A DNA stretch of 64,000 nucleotides from Hygrophila difformis (taxonomy: Eukaryota; Streptophyta; Magnoliopsida; Lamiales; Acanthaceae). Position numbers and translations under genes: made by a program. Location of the stretch: assembly GCA_030278955.1 (NCBI GenBank), contig JAOANR010000004.1, forward strand, positions 21,708,976 through 21,772,975, given 5' to 3'. The notes beneath the pieces were generated by a model. The model was not told the origin of the DNA, did no database searches, and saw only the letters and a list, made by a program, of their open reading frames with translations. This document shows positions 44,489 to 55,305 of the stretch, in pieces (positions within the stretch are counted from its first letter, which is position 1; the number at the start of each line of letters is the position of its first letter).

Positions 44489-45877
44489 ATGCCCAGAAGA
44501 GCTCCGCCAGAATTTGAGTTTGATCCAGAAATTTCTAGGACTGAACGTAGAATTAGGGCGAGGAGAAAATTAGTGTTCACCATGAACGGGGGTGATAATG
44601 AGCGTGAGCGACAGGAACCGAGGGGAGCGGATATACCCAATCTTCAGGAAGGTGTTGGTGAGAATGCTCCCCGACCAGCACCTTTGACTCTCAGGCAGCA
44701 GATGCAACCAGCTGGGCAAATTATAAATGATCCAATGGTGAGACCTAGGCCAGACATACCTTTCGCCATAAACCCTTCCTTCATAGCCATGGTTCGGCAG
44801 GAGCAGTTTGGGGGTAGTGCCGGTGAGAACCCCAATATCCACCTATACCATTTTAGGAACCTTTGTAGTACAGTGCACATTGCAGGAATGACACAAGAGG
44901 AACTCATGATGCAGCTGTTTCCCTTTTCATTAAGGGATAGTGCTGAAGCATGGTTTCAGTCAATTCCTGCAGGGTCCATTCGTACTTGGGATGAGATGCT
45001 GCAGAGATTTATGACTAAGTTCTTCCCACCCTCGATGATCATTAAGCTTAGGGATCAAATTAAGACATTCAAGCAGAAAAGACATGAGACAGTGATAGAT
45101 GCATGGGAGCGGATGAGGGCGAACATTAGGGCGTGTCCCCAACATGGTTTGTCTGAGGCAGAGATTCTTTATGCATTTTATCAGGGTCTGACCCCTGGAG
45201 ATAGGCAGTGGCTTAATGGGACATCAGGGGGAACCTTTATGGATAGGACTGCAGAGGATTGTAGGAGGATTTTGGATGCCTTAGCTGAAGATGAGGAGTT
45301 ATGGGGGAATGGTGAGAGGAATGTCCCTACTAAGTTAGGAGAGATTGGAGCATTGAAGGAGGTTAAGGACGAGCTAGCTATGGTAGTAGACAGACTAGGA
45401 TGCATGGAGATAGCCCTGAATAAGGTAGTTGTTCCAATTTCTGGGAAGCCTGTACAACCAGTTCAAGCGGTTCAGACTGTTACATGTCAGTATTGTGGTG
45501 GACCTCATCAGTCCTACACATGCCCGATTGCCACAGCTTCTGAAAATCAAGGATATGAGGAAGTGCAGGATGTTCAGTATGTGCAGAACCAAAGGAGACC
45601 AATAAACCCACATACGAACAACCCACCGTTTCAGCAGGGACCTCCAGGATTCTTTCAGCAGAATAGGCCTTTCTACCCACAGCAGCAGCAACCTAAGCCA
45701 GTCCCAAATCCTACTTTTGATCCGACTTTGGGACTTCTTCAACAAATTTTGGATAGCCAAACTCAGACATCCAAGGAGATCAAGACTTTTGTAGCCCGCA
45801 CTGAGGACTACATGACTAGGAATGGTGCTGAGTTGGCCAACATTAAAGCTGGCAAAGGAATTTGGAGCAGCAAGTAG
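44489..45877 (+). CDS. gag of the Athila-type element (462 aa)
   Basis: I start at the ATG of MPRRAPPEFEFDPE (44489); the hydrophobic lead upstream comes from the T-rich leader. Residues about 95-250 are the retrotransposon gag domain (NPNIHLYHFRNLCSTVHIAG, then SLRDSAEAWFQSIP, WDEMLQRFMTKFFP and YAFYQGLTPG). A zinc-finger-like CQYCGGPHQSYTCP lies near residue 340, then Gln/Pro-rich sequence. The frame stops at 45877, one base out of step with the protease frame (the shared EQQVGNLAAQL region starts near 45862), so a frameshift near 45855 separates gag and pol in this copy. Confidence 0.88.
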   Translation: MPRRAPPEFEFDPEISRTERRIRARRKLVFTMNGGDNERERQEPRGADIPNLQEGVGENAPRPAPLTLRQQMQPAGQIINDPMVRPRPDIPFAINPSFIAMVRQEQFGGSAGENPNIHLYHFRNLCSTVHIAGMTQEELMMQLFPFSLRDSAEAWFQSIPAGSIRTWDEMLQRFMTKFFPPSMIIKLRDQIKTFKQKRHETVIDAWERMRANIRACPQHGLSEAEILYAFYQGLTPGDRQWLNGTSGGTFMDRTAEDCRRILDALAEDEELWGNGERNVPTKLGEIGALKEVKDELAMVVDRLGCMEIALNKVVVPISGKPVQPVQAVQTVTCQYCGGPHQSYTCPIATASENQGYEEVQDVQYVQNQRRPINPHTNNPPFQQGPPGFFQQNRPFYPQQQQPKPVPNPTFDPTLGLLQQILDSQTQTSKEIKTFVARTEDYMTRNGAELANIKAGKGIWSSK

Positions 45878-48800
45878 GAAACTTGGCTGCACAATTAGCA
45901 CAGAGAGCTCAAGGTGCACTGCCTAGCAATACTGAATTAAATCCAAGGGAAAGGTGCCAGGCCGTCACTACCAGATCTGGACTTACCACTAAGGACCCAG
46001 TGCCTAGACATCTGCAGATTGATGAGGAGGAGCCTGAGGAGGCACAGAAAGACCATGCAGACAAGGAGCCTGAGAAGAAGAAAGCGGTGGTGGAAACTCA
46101 ACTTCCCAAGTTGCCTTTTCCACGACGAGCACAGTCGTCTGCTGATGATAAAAGTTTCAGGAAGTTTTGCGAAATTTTTAGCAGATTAGAAATTAATATT
46201 CCTTTTATTGATGCTTTAATGAATATGCCTAAGTATGCAAAATTTCTTAAGGATATTGTGTCTCGAAAGCGTAAACTTGATAGTGGTTTGGTTTCTATTT
46301 CAGGGGAGTGCAATGCTTTGTTGGAGAAGCCACTACCAAGGAAGATGAAAGATCCAGGGAGGTTCACCATCCCTTGCACCATTGGAGGAGAAGAGTGCAA
46401 GGATGCCCTGTGTGATTCGGGAGCTAGCATCAATTTGATGCCCATGTCATTGTACAAGAAGTTGGGACTTGGAGAAGTGAAACCAACAAGGATGATTTTG
46501 CAACTGGCAGACCTTTCTCAAAAAGCACCGTTAGGTATTTTAGAGGATGTGTTAGTAAAGGTGGATAAATTTATTTTGCCTGTTGATTTTGTAGTACTTG
46601 ACATGGATGAGAAGAGGGAGGTACCACTGATTTTAGGAAGTCCATTTTTAGCTACTTGTCATGCTTTAATTGATTATAAAAATGGAGTGGTAACCCTTAG
46701 AATTGGAGAAGAGACAGTGACATTTAATGTGAACAATATGGTTAAACAATCTTCTCATGCCTCTGAAATTAATTTAATTGATTGTATTTATGATGATTGT
46801 GATAGTGAATTTGATGACGATTTTTGGGAGGAATGTGAGAATTGGTTGCAGGAACAGGAAGAGGAAGTGAAAACAGCTGAATTGGTGCATAGGGTGTCAA
46901 AATTGCAACCCAAGGGGCAAATTCGAGTACAAGACAGCTCAACACAGCTTCCAGCACGCGAAACGGAGCCAGAACGCGAGGTCAGAGCGCAAACTGACGA
47001 AGCCGCGCGCACGTGGCGCGAGGCGAAACTCGACCGCGGATCCACCGCTGCCGTTGACGAAACGGCGCGGTTTCCGCGCGGTCTGCGCCCAGACCGCGCG
47101 CCGAGCGCGCGGGACAGACAGGTCGCCTGTTCTGACTCCGCGTGCTCGATTTCCGACAGGGAGACTTCTTCTCCTCTTTTGGCTCCTTCCTTACCTGTTC
47201 TTACACCTTTATTGCCATCAATTCAATCTCCACCTGAGCTTAAATTGAAGGAACTACCAAGTCATCTTAAATACTTATTTCTGGGATTGAATGACACACT
47301 TCCTGTTATTATTTCTGCCGGGCTTTCAAGTGAACAGGAATGTGCATTGACTGAAGTGTTGAAGAGACATATCCGGGCGATTGGATGGACCATTGCAGAC
47401 ATTAAGGGAATTAGTCCTAGTGTTTGCATGCACAAGATTAGACTTGAGACGGACATGCAACCAGTCAGACAACCGCAGAGACGGTTGAATCCACACATGC
47501 AGGAGGTAGTCAGAGCTGAGATAGTAAAACTATTGGATGCAGGGATGATTTATGCTATCTCAAACAGTGAGTGGGTGAGCCCTATCCATGTAGTACCTAA
47601 GAAAGGGGGTATCACAGTGACAGAGACTGGGGATGGGGAGTTAGTAGCATCTAGGCCAGTTACAGGGTGGAGAGTGTGTATTGACTATAGGAGATTAAAT
47701 TCTGCTACTAGGAAGGATCACTTTCCCATTACCTTTCGTGGATCAGATGTTGGAGAGGATAGCCGGCCATGATTTCTACTGCTTTCTGGATGGGTATTCA
47801 GGTTACAATCAGATACCCATCGCTCCAGAGGACCAGGATAAGACGACATTCACTTGTCCATATGGCACTTATGCATATCGCAGAATGCCATTTGGCTTGT
47901 GCAATGCCCCGGCTACCTTTCAGAGATGTATGATGTCCATCTTCTCAGATTTTATTGGAGCAAGCTATTGAGATTTTTATGGACGATTTTTCCGTATTTG
48001 GGAAGTCATTTGAAGGATGTCTGCATAATTTAGAGTTAGTCTTGGCTAGGTGTGAGGAGTCTAGTTTAGTCCTAAACTGGGAAAAGTGTCACTTTATGGT
48101 CCGTGAGGGGATAGTTTTGGGACATAGGATCTCAGGGGGAGGGATTGAAGTAGACCGGGCTAAGATTAGTTTGATTGAGAAGTTACCACCTCCAGTTGAT
48201 GTTAGAGGAGTGAGAGCTTTCTTAGGACATGCAGGGTTCTACAGGAGGTTCGTAGAAAAGTATGTAGATGTTGCCAGGCCTCTTTCTGATTTGACTTGTA
48301 AGGATGTCCCATTTATCTTTGATGATAAATGTATGACAGCCTTTGAGACATTGAAGAAGAGACTGACAACAGCTCCTATTATTCAGGCTCCTGATTGGAA
48401 TTTGCCATTTGATCTGATGTGTGATGCCAGTGACTATGCAGTGGGAGTTGTTCTTGGCCAGAGGAAGGATAGGAAGATGCATGTGATTTATTATGCATCG
48501 AAGGCACTTAATGGAGCACAAAGGAATTATTCTACCACTGAGAAGGAATTTTTAGCTGTGGTTTTTGGATTTGAGAAATTTAGATCTTACTTGGTAGGGT
48601 CTAAAACATTTGTCCACACTGATCATTCTGCTATCAAGTGTCTGACTGCAAAGAAGGAGAATGCAAAGGCTAGATTTATTAGATGGACTTGTCTTCTGCA
48701 AGAGTTTGACTATGAAATCATTGATAGAAAAGGGACTGAGAATCTAGTAGCTGACCATTTATCCAGAATCAAGCCAGAGAAGGAGGAACATGATTGGGAG

Positions 48801-50123
48801 ATTCCTGACTCTTTTCCCGATGAGCATCTTTTTGTTATTCATACTCCTGACCCTTGGTATGCTGATGTTGTTAATTATTTGGTTGTAGGGTATGTTCCTA
48901 CTCATCTTCCACCACATCAAGTGAAGAAATTCATGAGGGATGTCCACATGTATCACTATGATGATGGAGAGTTATTTAGACTGTGTTCGGACCAAGTGCT
49001 TAGGAAGTGTGTTCATGAAGATGAAATTTTAGACATCCTAGCACAGTGCCATTCTTCACCAGTTGGAGGACATCATGGAGCTAATCGCACTGCATTTAAG
49101 GTATTACAATCTGGTTTCTATTGGCCTAACATATACAAAGATGCTCGTGTTTTTGTGCAGGCATGTGACAAGTGTCAAAGGCTTGGTGGAATTGGACTTA
49201 GGGATGAGATGCCCCTAAAGAATATTCAAGAAGTTGAAATTTTTGATGTGTGGGGTATAGATTTCATGGGTCCCTTTCCATCTTCCTATGGAAATCAGTA
49301 CATTCTAGTTGCAGTGGACTATGTGTCCAAGTGGGTGGAGGCCTTAGCTATGCCAACCAATGATTCGAAGAGGGTGATTGCTTTTCTCAAAAAGCACATT
49401 TTCACTAGATTTGGAGTGCCTCGTGCTATTATCAGTGATGGTGGTACACACTTCAAGAATAAGTGGTTGGAGGCGGTCCTAGTCAAGTATGGGGTGAAAC
49501 ACAAAATTGCTACACCATATCATCCCCAAACTTGTGGACAAGTGGAAGTGAGCAACCGAGAGCTTAAACATGTTTTGGAGACTACTGTCAAACATACACG
49601 AAAAGATTGGGCAAACAAGTTGGATGATGCACTTTGGGCATATCGCACTGCCTACAAAACTCCTTTAGGTATGTCTCCGTTTCAATTAATTTTTGGTAAA
49701 AGTTGTCACTTACCTGTGGAGGTCGAGCACAAAGCCTTTTGGGCTACTCGGCTTGTGAATTTTGATTTAGCAGCTGCAGGAGAAAAGAGACGAGAACAAT
49801 TGCTAGAGTTGGAATACTGGAGAGTTGTGGCTTATGAGACCTCAAATTCTTACAAGGATAGGACCAAGATGGTTCATGATAGGCGATTGAGGGCTAAGCA
49901 ATTCAGTGAAGGGGAAAAAGTTCTTTTATTTAATTCTCGACTACGATTGTTCCCAGGGAAGTTGCGTTCTAAATGGTCTAGCCCTTTTATTATTTCTAAA
50001 ATTTTTCCTTCTGGTGCAGTTGAGCTGGATGATGGTAGCACAAAGTTCACTGTGAATGGACATCGTTTAAAGCCATATGTGGAATTAGCATGTCGGTCCA
50101 TTGAATCCTGGAGACTGGAATAG
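45862..50123 (+). pseudogene. Athila pol: protease-RT-RNase H-integrase, three frames
   Basis: Frame one (45862-47772) has the protease site CDSGASINLMPMSLYKKLG and ends in the RT fingers (WRVCIDYRRLNSATRKDHFP). One extra base near 47726 moves RT into 47738-47971 (FLDGYSGYNQI, MPFGLCNAPATFQ) and another near 47957 into 47955-50123, which holds the active site [12 protein letters not shown], RNase H ([21 protein letters not shown]), the integrase finger ([17 protein letters not shown]) and core ([25 protein letters not shown]). The long third frame is clean to the stop at 50123. Between protease and RT lies an in-frame GC-rich insert (47040-47110). Confidence 0.9.
47040..47110. repeat. GC-rich CCGCGCGGT module inside Athila pol
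   Basis: GGCGCGGTTTCCGCGCGGTC then CAGACCGCGCGCCGAGCGCG lie in frame in the protease-RT linker and add Arg/Pro/Ala-rich residues. Neighbouring coding sequence is AT-rich. Confidence 0.65.
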
Positions 50124-50165
50124 GGGGCTACAAAGGATGTCGGCTGTCGACGTTAAATGCAGCGC

Positions 50166-50186
50166 TTTCGGGAGGCAACCCGAGTG
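50166..50186 (+). other. Conserved hairpin after Athila pol
   Basis: GGGAGGCAACCC core: CGGG/CCCG pair around AGGCAA, about 45 bp after the pol stop. A GCGCTT-GGGAGGCAACCC block at this place is familiar in Athila-like elements. Confidence 0.55.
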
Positions 50187-50392
50187 TGTTTCAATTTCTA
50201 TTTAATTTTAGTTTTAGTGTTTTATTTATTTATTTATTTTGGATTTAACTGGTGAATTTTATTGGCAGGAAGTGGTGTAGCATTGAATTGGAAAGCAATA
50301 TTGGAACACAAATTTCGCACACATTAGCTTTGAAGGGGTATTTTTATTTTATTTTGGTTTTTTTATGTATATAAAAAAAACGGAAAAAAGAC

Positions 50393-50455
50393 GCCGCGCG
50401 GTACCCGCGCGGTCTGGGAAGGACCGTGCACCGACCGCGCGGCTCACGCAGGGTG
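50393..50455. repeat. GC-rich module in the pol-ORF3 spacer, copy 1
   Basis: GCCGCGCGGTACCCGCGCGG then a GACCGTGC...CCGCGCGG part. The partner copy is at 51306-51365, beyond the Tekay fragment. Confidence 0.65.
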
Positions 50456-50617
50456 ATATATCCGAGCGCGGCAGAGGCAGTCTTCGCATGCCCTCATTTT
50501 CTTTTCCCCCAGTGCGCGACTTCAGCACTTTTTCTTCACTAATCCGGTAATTTCTTGCCAATTTCTCCCTCCTAACGTTTTTGTGATTGATCTTGTGATT
50601 TATTTTATGATTTAATT

Positions 50618-51245
50618 TGTGACTGAACTTAGAATTTAGATTTCCAAGCTGCCTACGTACCCTGTGAAGGAATCAAGTCATGACGTAGTTCAAAACAATT
50701 TGAATTTGTTTTTCTCGGGTGTTACATCCTCCCCACCTTAAGAATACAGTTATGTCCCCATAACTGTGGCCGGTTCATCTTGGAAGAGGGTAGGATAACG
50801 TTGTTTCATGTCGGCTTCCAATTCCCACGTCGCCGTCGCCGTCTCGTGATTAGGCCGAAGGACCTCAACCATCCTCACGGTCTTATTCCTCGTTACTTTC
50901 TCATTCGAGCCAAGTATTCGCACCGGAACTTCCTCGTAACTCAAGTCATCCTCAAATTCAATTTCTTCCGGTTGGAGCACATGGATCGGATCGTGCACAT
51001 ACTTCTTCAATTGGGAGACGTGGAATACATCGTGAACACGAGCAAATTGTGGTGGCAACGCTAGCCGATATGCGAGGTTTCCCACTCTTTCCAGGATTTC
51101 ATATGGTCCTATGTATTTTCGCCCCGAGGGTTTTCTGTAGCCTTGAAAAAAAAGAAGATGCGAGGCAATTCTACTGCCTTTGTCGGGAATGATGTCGGGT
51201 GATACCCAATGTCGTCGTACCTCATTATCAATGTATGCTCGGGTT
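50618..51245 (-). pseudogene. Antisense Tekay fragment D (integrase C-terminus and 3' leader)
   Basis: The minus strand encodes the last 111 residues of a chromovirus integrase ([24 protein letters not shown]-like [11 protein letters not shown], and [15 protein letters not shown]). Beyond a deletion near 51150 a short piece of the core region (51181-51245) follows. On the other side are the post-pol purine tract, an LTR-start-like relic (50714-50726) and the TACGTAGGCAGC motif (50646-50677), but no LTR. It is truncated on both sides inside the Athila spacer. Confidence 0.8.
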
Positions 51246-51305
51246 AAGTGAGTGGTGTAAAGTAAAAGAGATTAAGCAAAATCGAAAAAATAAAACTTCC
51301 TCCGT

Positions 51306-51365
51306 GACCCGTGCGGTGTCCGTGCGGTATGAAGCCTCAGCGCGCGGCGACCGCGCGGGTGCATC
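51306..51365. repeat. GC-rich module in the pol-ORF3 spacer, copy 2
   Basis: GTGCGGTGTCCGTGCGGT then CGCGCGGCGACCGCGCGGG. Same layout as copy 1, including an A-rich GAAAAAA lead-in. Confidence 0.6.
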
Positions 51366-52161
51366 AGTTCGAGAAAATAGGGCTCGCGCTCCGCGCGAGC
51401 CACTTCCCCCATTTCCCATTCGAGACCACTTCACCTTTTCTCTCAAATTCGCCCTCTTGTTCCCAACTTTTCCCGGTGCCGGCTTCGATTTTGATTTGTA
51501 AGGTATGCACCTACTACTTTTAGTTATCAATTTCAATTTTTATGCTTTGAACGACTTGATTTGTGAAGGGATTTAGGAACTAGGGTTTATGTACAAAAAA
51601 TGGGGGTTTGTTATTTTTAGGCTTGATTTGTGCAAATTAGCAAGTATATATGATAATTGATGTTACTCTTGTTGCCTTGCTTGTATTTATGTCACCATGT
51701 GTTTATGTTTTTGGCAAATTCTTGTTGGATTTAAATCTTTAGGAAGACTATGAAGTTTTTGATTTTTGGTTGTTATTGGGGTGTGATTATTAGCTCATTT
51801 CTTTGTTGTTTGGTGCCGTAAGGAAATGATGTGTTGTTATTTGAGCGATTGTTTCGTTTTGTGGGTAACTTTCGTGTGTTTATTAGTAACTTAGGTTTTG
51901 GTTTATTGCGCACATAACGTGTTCGACGAAATGCCACAAAGGTCTTGGAATTAGTTTGAGCATATCCTTTGTCCAGATTACCTTCCGGTTTGTCTTAGCG
52001 AACGATAGGATTTGATGTTCTTATGGCATATTCACGTTGGAAGTCTATATTGATGTCCCTTACGTATTTCTGCTTGAGTTTTGTGTGGAATTTAGTCTTA
52101 TAATTGGTATTGGATGATTTGCAGGATGTTGCTCTTTTTGTGGGTTGTTTTGGCGTCTCTC

Positions 52162-53449
52162 ATGTGTCCTCCGAGAACCAGGAGACGGGTTACTCAGCGC
52201 GATGAGGCTGGCCCTAGCACTGCCGCTCCGGCGATGCCTGATTTTGATGAGAGCGAGTCAGAGGAGGACGAGGAGCAGCGGGGCCCGAGACTCAGGTCTC
52301 CCTGACGAGGTGCGTGCCCACCGGCATGACAGGTTTCGTTTTAGGACGAGGGCCGCCCAGGACTTTTATTTCGACGAGCTTCGTCGAAACAGGGCTTATG
52401 TCCCCGAGAGAGGCATATATCCTGATCATTCGGGCGATGACAGGGTCAGTGCGGTCTTGGAGTACTTGCAGTGGACTAGACTTGCACGTCATCCCGAGGG
52501 CGTTGCCTCCGGTTATCTGGCTATGGAGGTTATCGCCAACATTGGCGGTCTTGGGGAGGGTGACGACTTGTCTCGAGTATGGGTTCGTGGTCGCTATCTC
52601 GACTTCAGTGCTCGGGCGATCAATGTCTATTTCGGTTTGCGTGGTGATGGCGCATTCCGCCCACAACCTGAGGGCCGTGTTCTTGCTCCTGCGTGGGATG
52701 TCTTATGCACCGTGGTGCCTCCTCAGCTCGAGCACGATCATGAGCTGCGTTTGACGACGATGGATTCCCCTTGGCGAGAGCTCACCCAGATATGGTTAGG
52801 GCGCGTCCGGCCGATTACCCGGAGCCATATCGTCCTGGATCACGTCTATGAGACCATTTGTTTTATCGCGCGAGGCGGTAGGGTGAATGTGGGAGCTTGT
52901 ATTGAGGACAAATTGAGGGGTATGCGGAGAGGACGAGGGAGTAGGGTGATTACCCATATTCACCTCATTTGTGGCTTGTGCGCGGCGCAGGGGATTCGCA
53001 CGACACCGGAGACAGATCCGTACGGTTTAGTAGCGGGTAGTTGCTACCGTATCCCGACTTACGCTGCCCGGCGTAGCGCCTTACGTCGTGGAGTTCCCCG
53101 GGCTGTACTTCGCCCGCAGCCTGATGATGGCGGCTTGATCCTAGTCGTACCACCGGAGCAGCCACCCCCTCCTCCAGTAGTTCCACCTCCTGCAGTGGCG
53201 CCTCAGGGCCAGGAGATGGCTCAGATGCTGCAGATGATGCAGGAGATGCGGGTCGGTATGGATGCCGGGTTTGTAGCTGGGCAGGCCCGTTATGACGCCT
53301 TAGACACTAGATTGGACTTCTACCAGGCCCGTATGGACTCATTTGCTACGAGGCAGGCTCAGCAGCAGGCCACTATGTCCGACATGTATGCCTATGTGCG
53401 GCAGATGGACGACTACATGCGTCGGCAGTTCCCGCCTCCCGATCAGTGA
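52162..53449 (+). pseudogene. Athila third ORF (plant transposon-protein domain), frameshifted
   Basis: The first frame starts at 52162 (MCPPRTRRRVTQRDE) and stops at 52305. The body continues in another frame to 53449, so a one-base change lies between about 52265 and 52305. The body (FYFDELRRNRAYVPERGIYP, VWVRGRYLDFSARAINVYFG, RITRSHIVLDHVYE-like RPITRSHIVLDHVYETICF) looks like the putative plant transposon protein domain in the ORF after pol of Athila/Calypso elements. It then has a Pro-rich stretch and a Met/Gln-rich helix. Its role is not settled; an env-like place in the genome does not prove an envelope. Confidence 0.75.
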
Positions 53450-54270
53450 TGTTTTCTTTCGCATTCGCATTTTCATTTAGGTTTTGCATAAGACGTAATT
53501 TGTTTAGTTTCCTCCTTATGAGGATGTTTCTGCTGACTGGGATTCATGGTTTATATTTCCGTTGTGTTATTGCCTAGTTACGTGTTTGACTTGTGTTAGT
53601 TATTTGTTGCTGTTTAGAAACACGGTTTAATTGTTCTGCCTAGTTTATGGTTTGAGATGTTCTGGATTCATTGTTACTTCCTTATCGCACCTATATGTGT
53701 ATGGGTTGCCCAACAATACTTGCATCGTCGTGGGGCTGAGCCGCTTCAAGGAAATTAGGTAAAATAATGTGATAAGGTATACAGGGTAAAATTTAAATAG
53801 ATATATGTTAAATAAATAACTGCTTGTAAGGAAAAAAAAATTTATTAAATAAAGAATGGTATTAATAGGTATCAATCTATTGGGATATGTTAGTAGAGGT
53901 TGTTGGAACTTAGTGTACTGTTTGTTGTCGTTGGGGGTTGTTCACCACCCCTCTTTTTTTTCTTTTTTTTTCTTTTTGTTTGAACAGTAACCTGTTCGTT
54001 TTTTTTTCATCTAGGGTCTAGGGTTTAGGGTTTGGGGTCAGATGTACTCTTATTTGTTTATTTACCATATATAGTAATGATATATATATATATATTTGTT
54101 TTTTATTACCTTGTTCTTCTATTTGATTGAGTTTTAACAAGGTAATAATTTAAATATACTCGTGTAAAATAAATGCTTGTATATTTATTACTCAAGGGAA
54201 ACCTTTATTTGGGGTTACAAGCGTTTAAAACAGAAATCTAATAATAATAGTGCATCGATAAGGACCTCTA
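53450..54270. other. Post-ORF3 sequence without genes
   Basis: T-rich and AT-rich, with a short degenerate telomere-like run (GGTCTAGGGTTTAGGGTTTG near 54016-54036) and an AT repeat near 54078. I find no Athila 3' LTR here. Confidence 0.5.
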
Positions 54271-54273
54271 AGC

Positions 54274-54660
54274 CTAGAGTGAATAGGTAGGTGCCTCTCC
54301 GATGGGATCGTCCTCCTCGCTGGATATGTCAATCGGGATGGGTGTCCCCAACGGGCTCGGGCTCGGAGGAAATATGTCAGCCTCTAGGCCCAGCAGCTCC
54401 GCTCCTAAGTGTCCTACTTGCATCATCAGTTCGTTATCCTTGTTTTGAAGTGCAACCACTTAGGTTTGAAGTTCGGCGACTTGGGCCTTGAGTTGGGTTA
54501 TTTCATGATGGTCAGCTTCCCTAAGATGTCCCAAATGGGCCACGTTACCCTCTAGTTGCCCTACTCGAGCCTTGAAGTGATTGATGTGCTGTTGGGACTC
54601 GAGGTATGCGTTGGTCAATTTCATCATCAGATTGATCATGTTCGCGTTGGGTTCGGCAAT
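54274..54660 (-). pseudogene. Leader ORF relic of element F
   Basis: Minus-strand reading gives a coiled-coil-like protein (INLMMKLTNAYLESQQHINH, ARVGQLEGNVAHLGHLREAD) interrupted by TAA near 54460 and continuing as MVALQNKDNELMMQVGHLG to an acidic/Pro end DISSEEDDPIGEAPTYSL. Place and character match the leader ORF of element A. The matching gag should follow at lower coordinates but is absent. Confidence 0.55.
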
Positions 54661-55239
54661 CTAATGTCAACAAGGGAGGTTAGAGTTAGACATATTTCAA
54701 GCAAAGTTAAGATATGCAGAAATTTAAATCTATATGAATGTAATACCCGGGATTTTTATCGGCGTCCAAAGGAATAAAATTTATTTCTTAATCAAATCAA
54801 GGTTGAAATATCTCCGAGAAGAAGAAAATAATTTAACACAATAAATTATTGCTCGGAAATGAAACGCCGATAGATTCAAAAATTCAAAATGGAATAAAGG
54901 AGGGAAAGGAAGCCCGAAGACGTTCCATGAAATCGAGTCAAAAGAATTGAAACTAAATTCAAGAAAGAAAAGAATTTTAATTCCAGGAACCCGTGAAGTT
55001 GGAAATAAATTAATTAGATAAATTGTTGCACGGGTGTCAAAAGACGACGAATTAGAAGCCGACGAATCCAAATGCAACGGACTCAAGATTTCAAGTACGG
55101 GATTAACTCGAGACGAGATTAATGTAAGATAAGAATTCATAATCCGAGAATGACCCAAAAAATCGAGCCCGAAAACAGAAGTCCGAAAGAGAGGAGAAAA
55201 GGCCCGATCGGATCGCACGGACCCGCCCGGACCGAGGTC

Positions 55240-55305
55240 CAGGCGGAGGCCGCGCGCTGGCCGCGCGGTCTTTAGCCTAGGTGCGCGCCAAGGGCGCGTG
55301 ACACC
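55240..55305. repeat. GC-rich module in the solo LTR
   Basis: GGCCGCGCGCTGGCCGCGCGG, shortened in the words CCGCGCGGTC and GGTGCGCGCCAAGGGCGCG. No clear TATA box follows at the usual distance. Confidence 0.55.

Larger units (their letters stand above)
43079..53449 (+). mobile_element. Athila-type Ty3-gypsy element E, 3' LTR not found
   Basis: Plus orientation: 5' LTR, tRNA-Asp-type primer site, gag, protease-RT-RNase H-integrase, spacer, third ORF. No second copy of the LTR follows within the window. The spacer is invaded by an antisense Tekay fragment (50618-51245) and the GC-rich spacer module occurs on both sides of it, so the part from 51250 could belong to a second Athila copy. Confidence 0.85.

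Noticed and set aside
52162..53449. A retroviral envelope gene
   Set aside because: No convincing signal peptide or transmembrane segment; the body looks like the plant transposon-protein domain.
53645..53875. Hydrophobic minus-strand ORF
   Set aside because: Produced by AT-rich sequence; no signal-peptide or family pattern.
54011..54038. Interstitial telomeric repeat
   Set aside because: Only about two TTTAGGG-like units with errors; too short to mean a former chromosome end.
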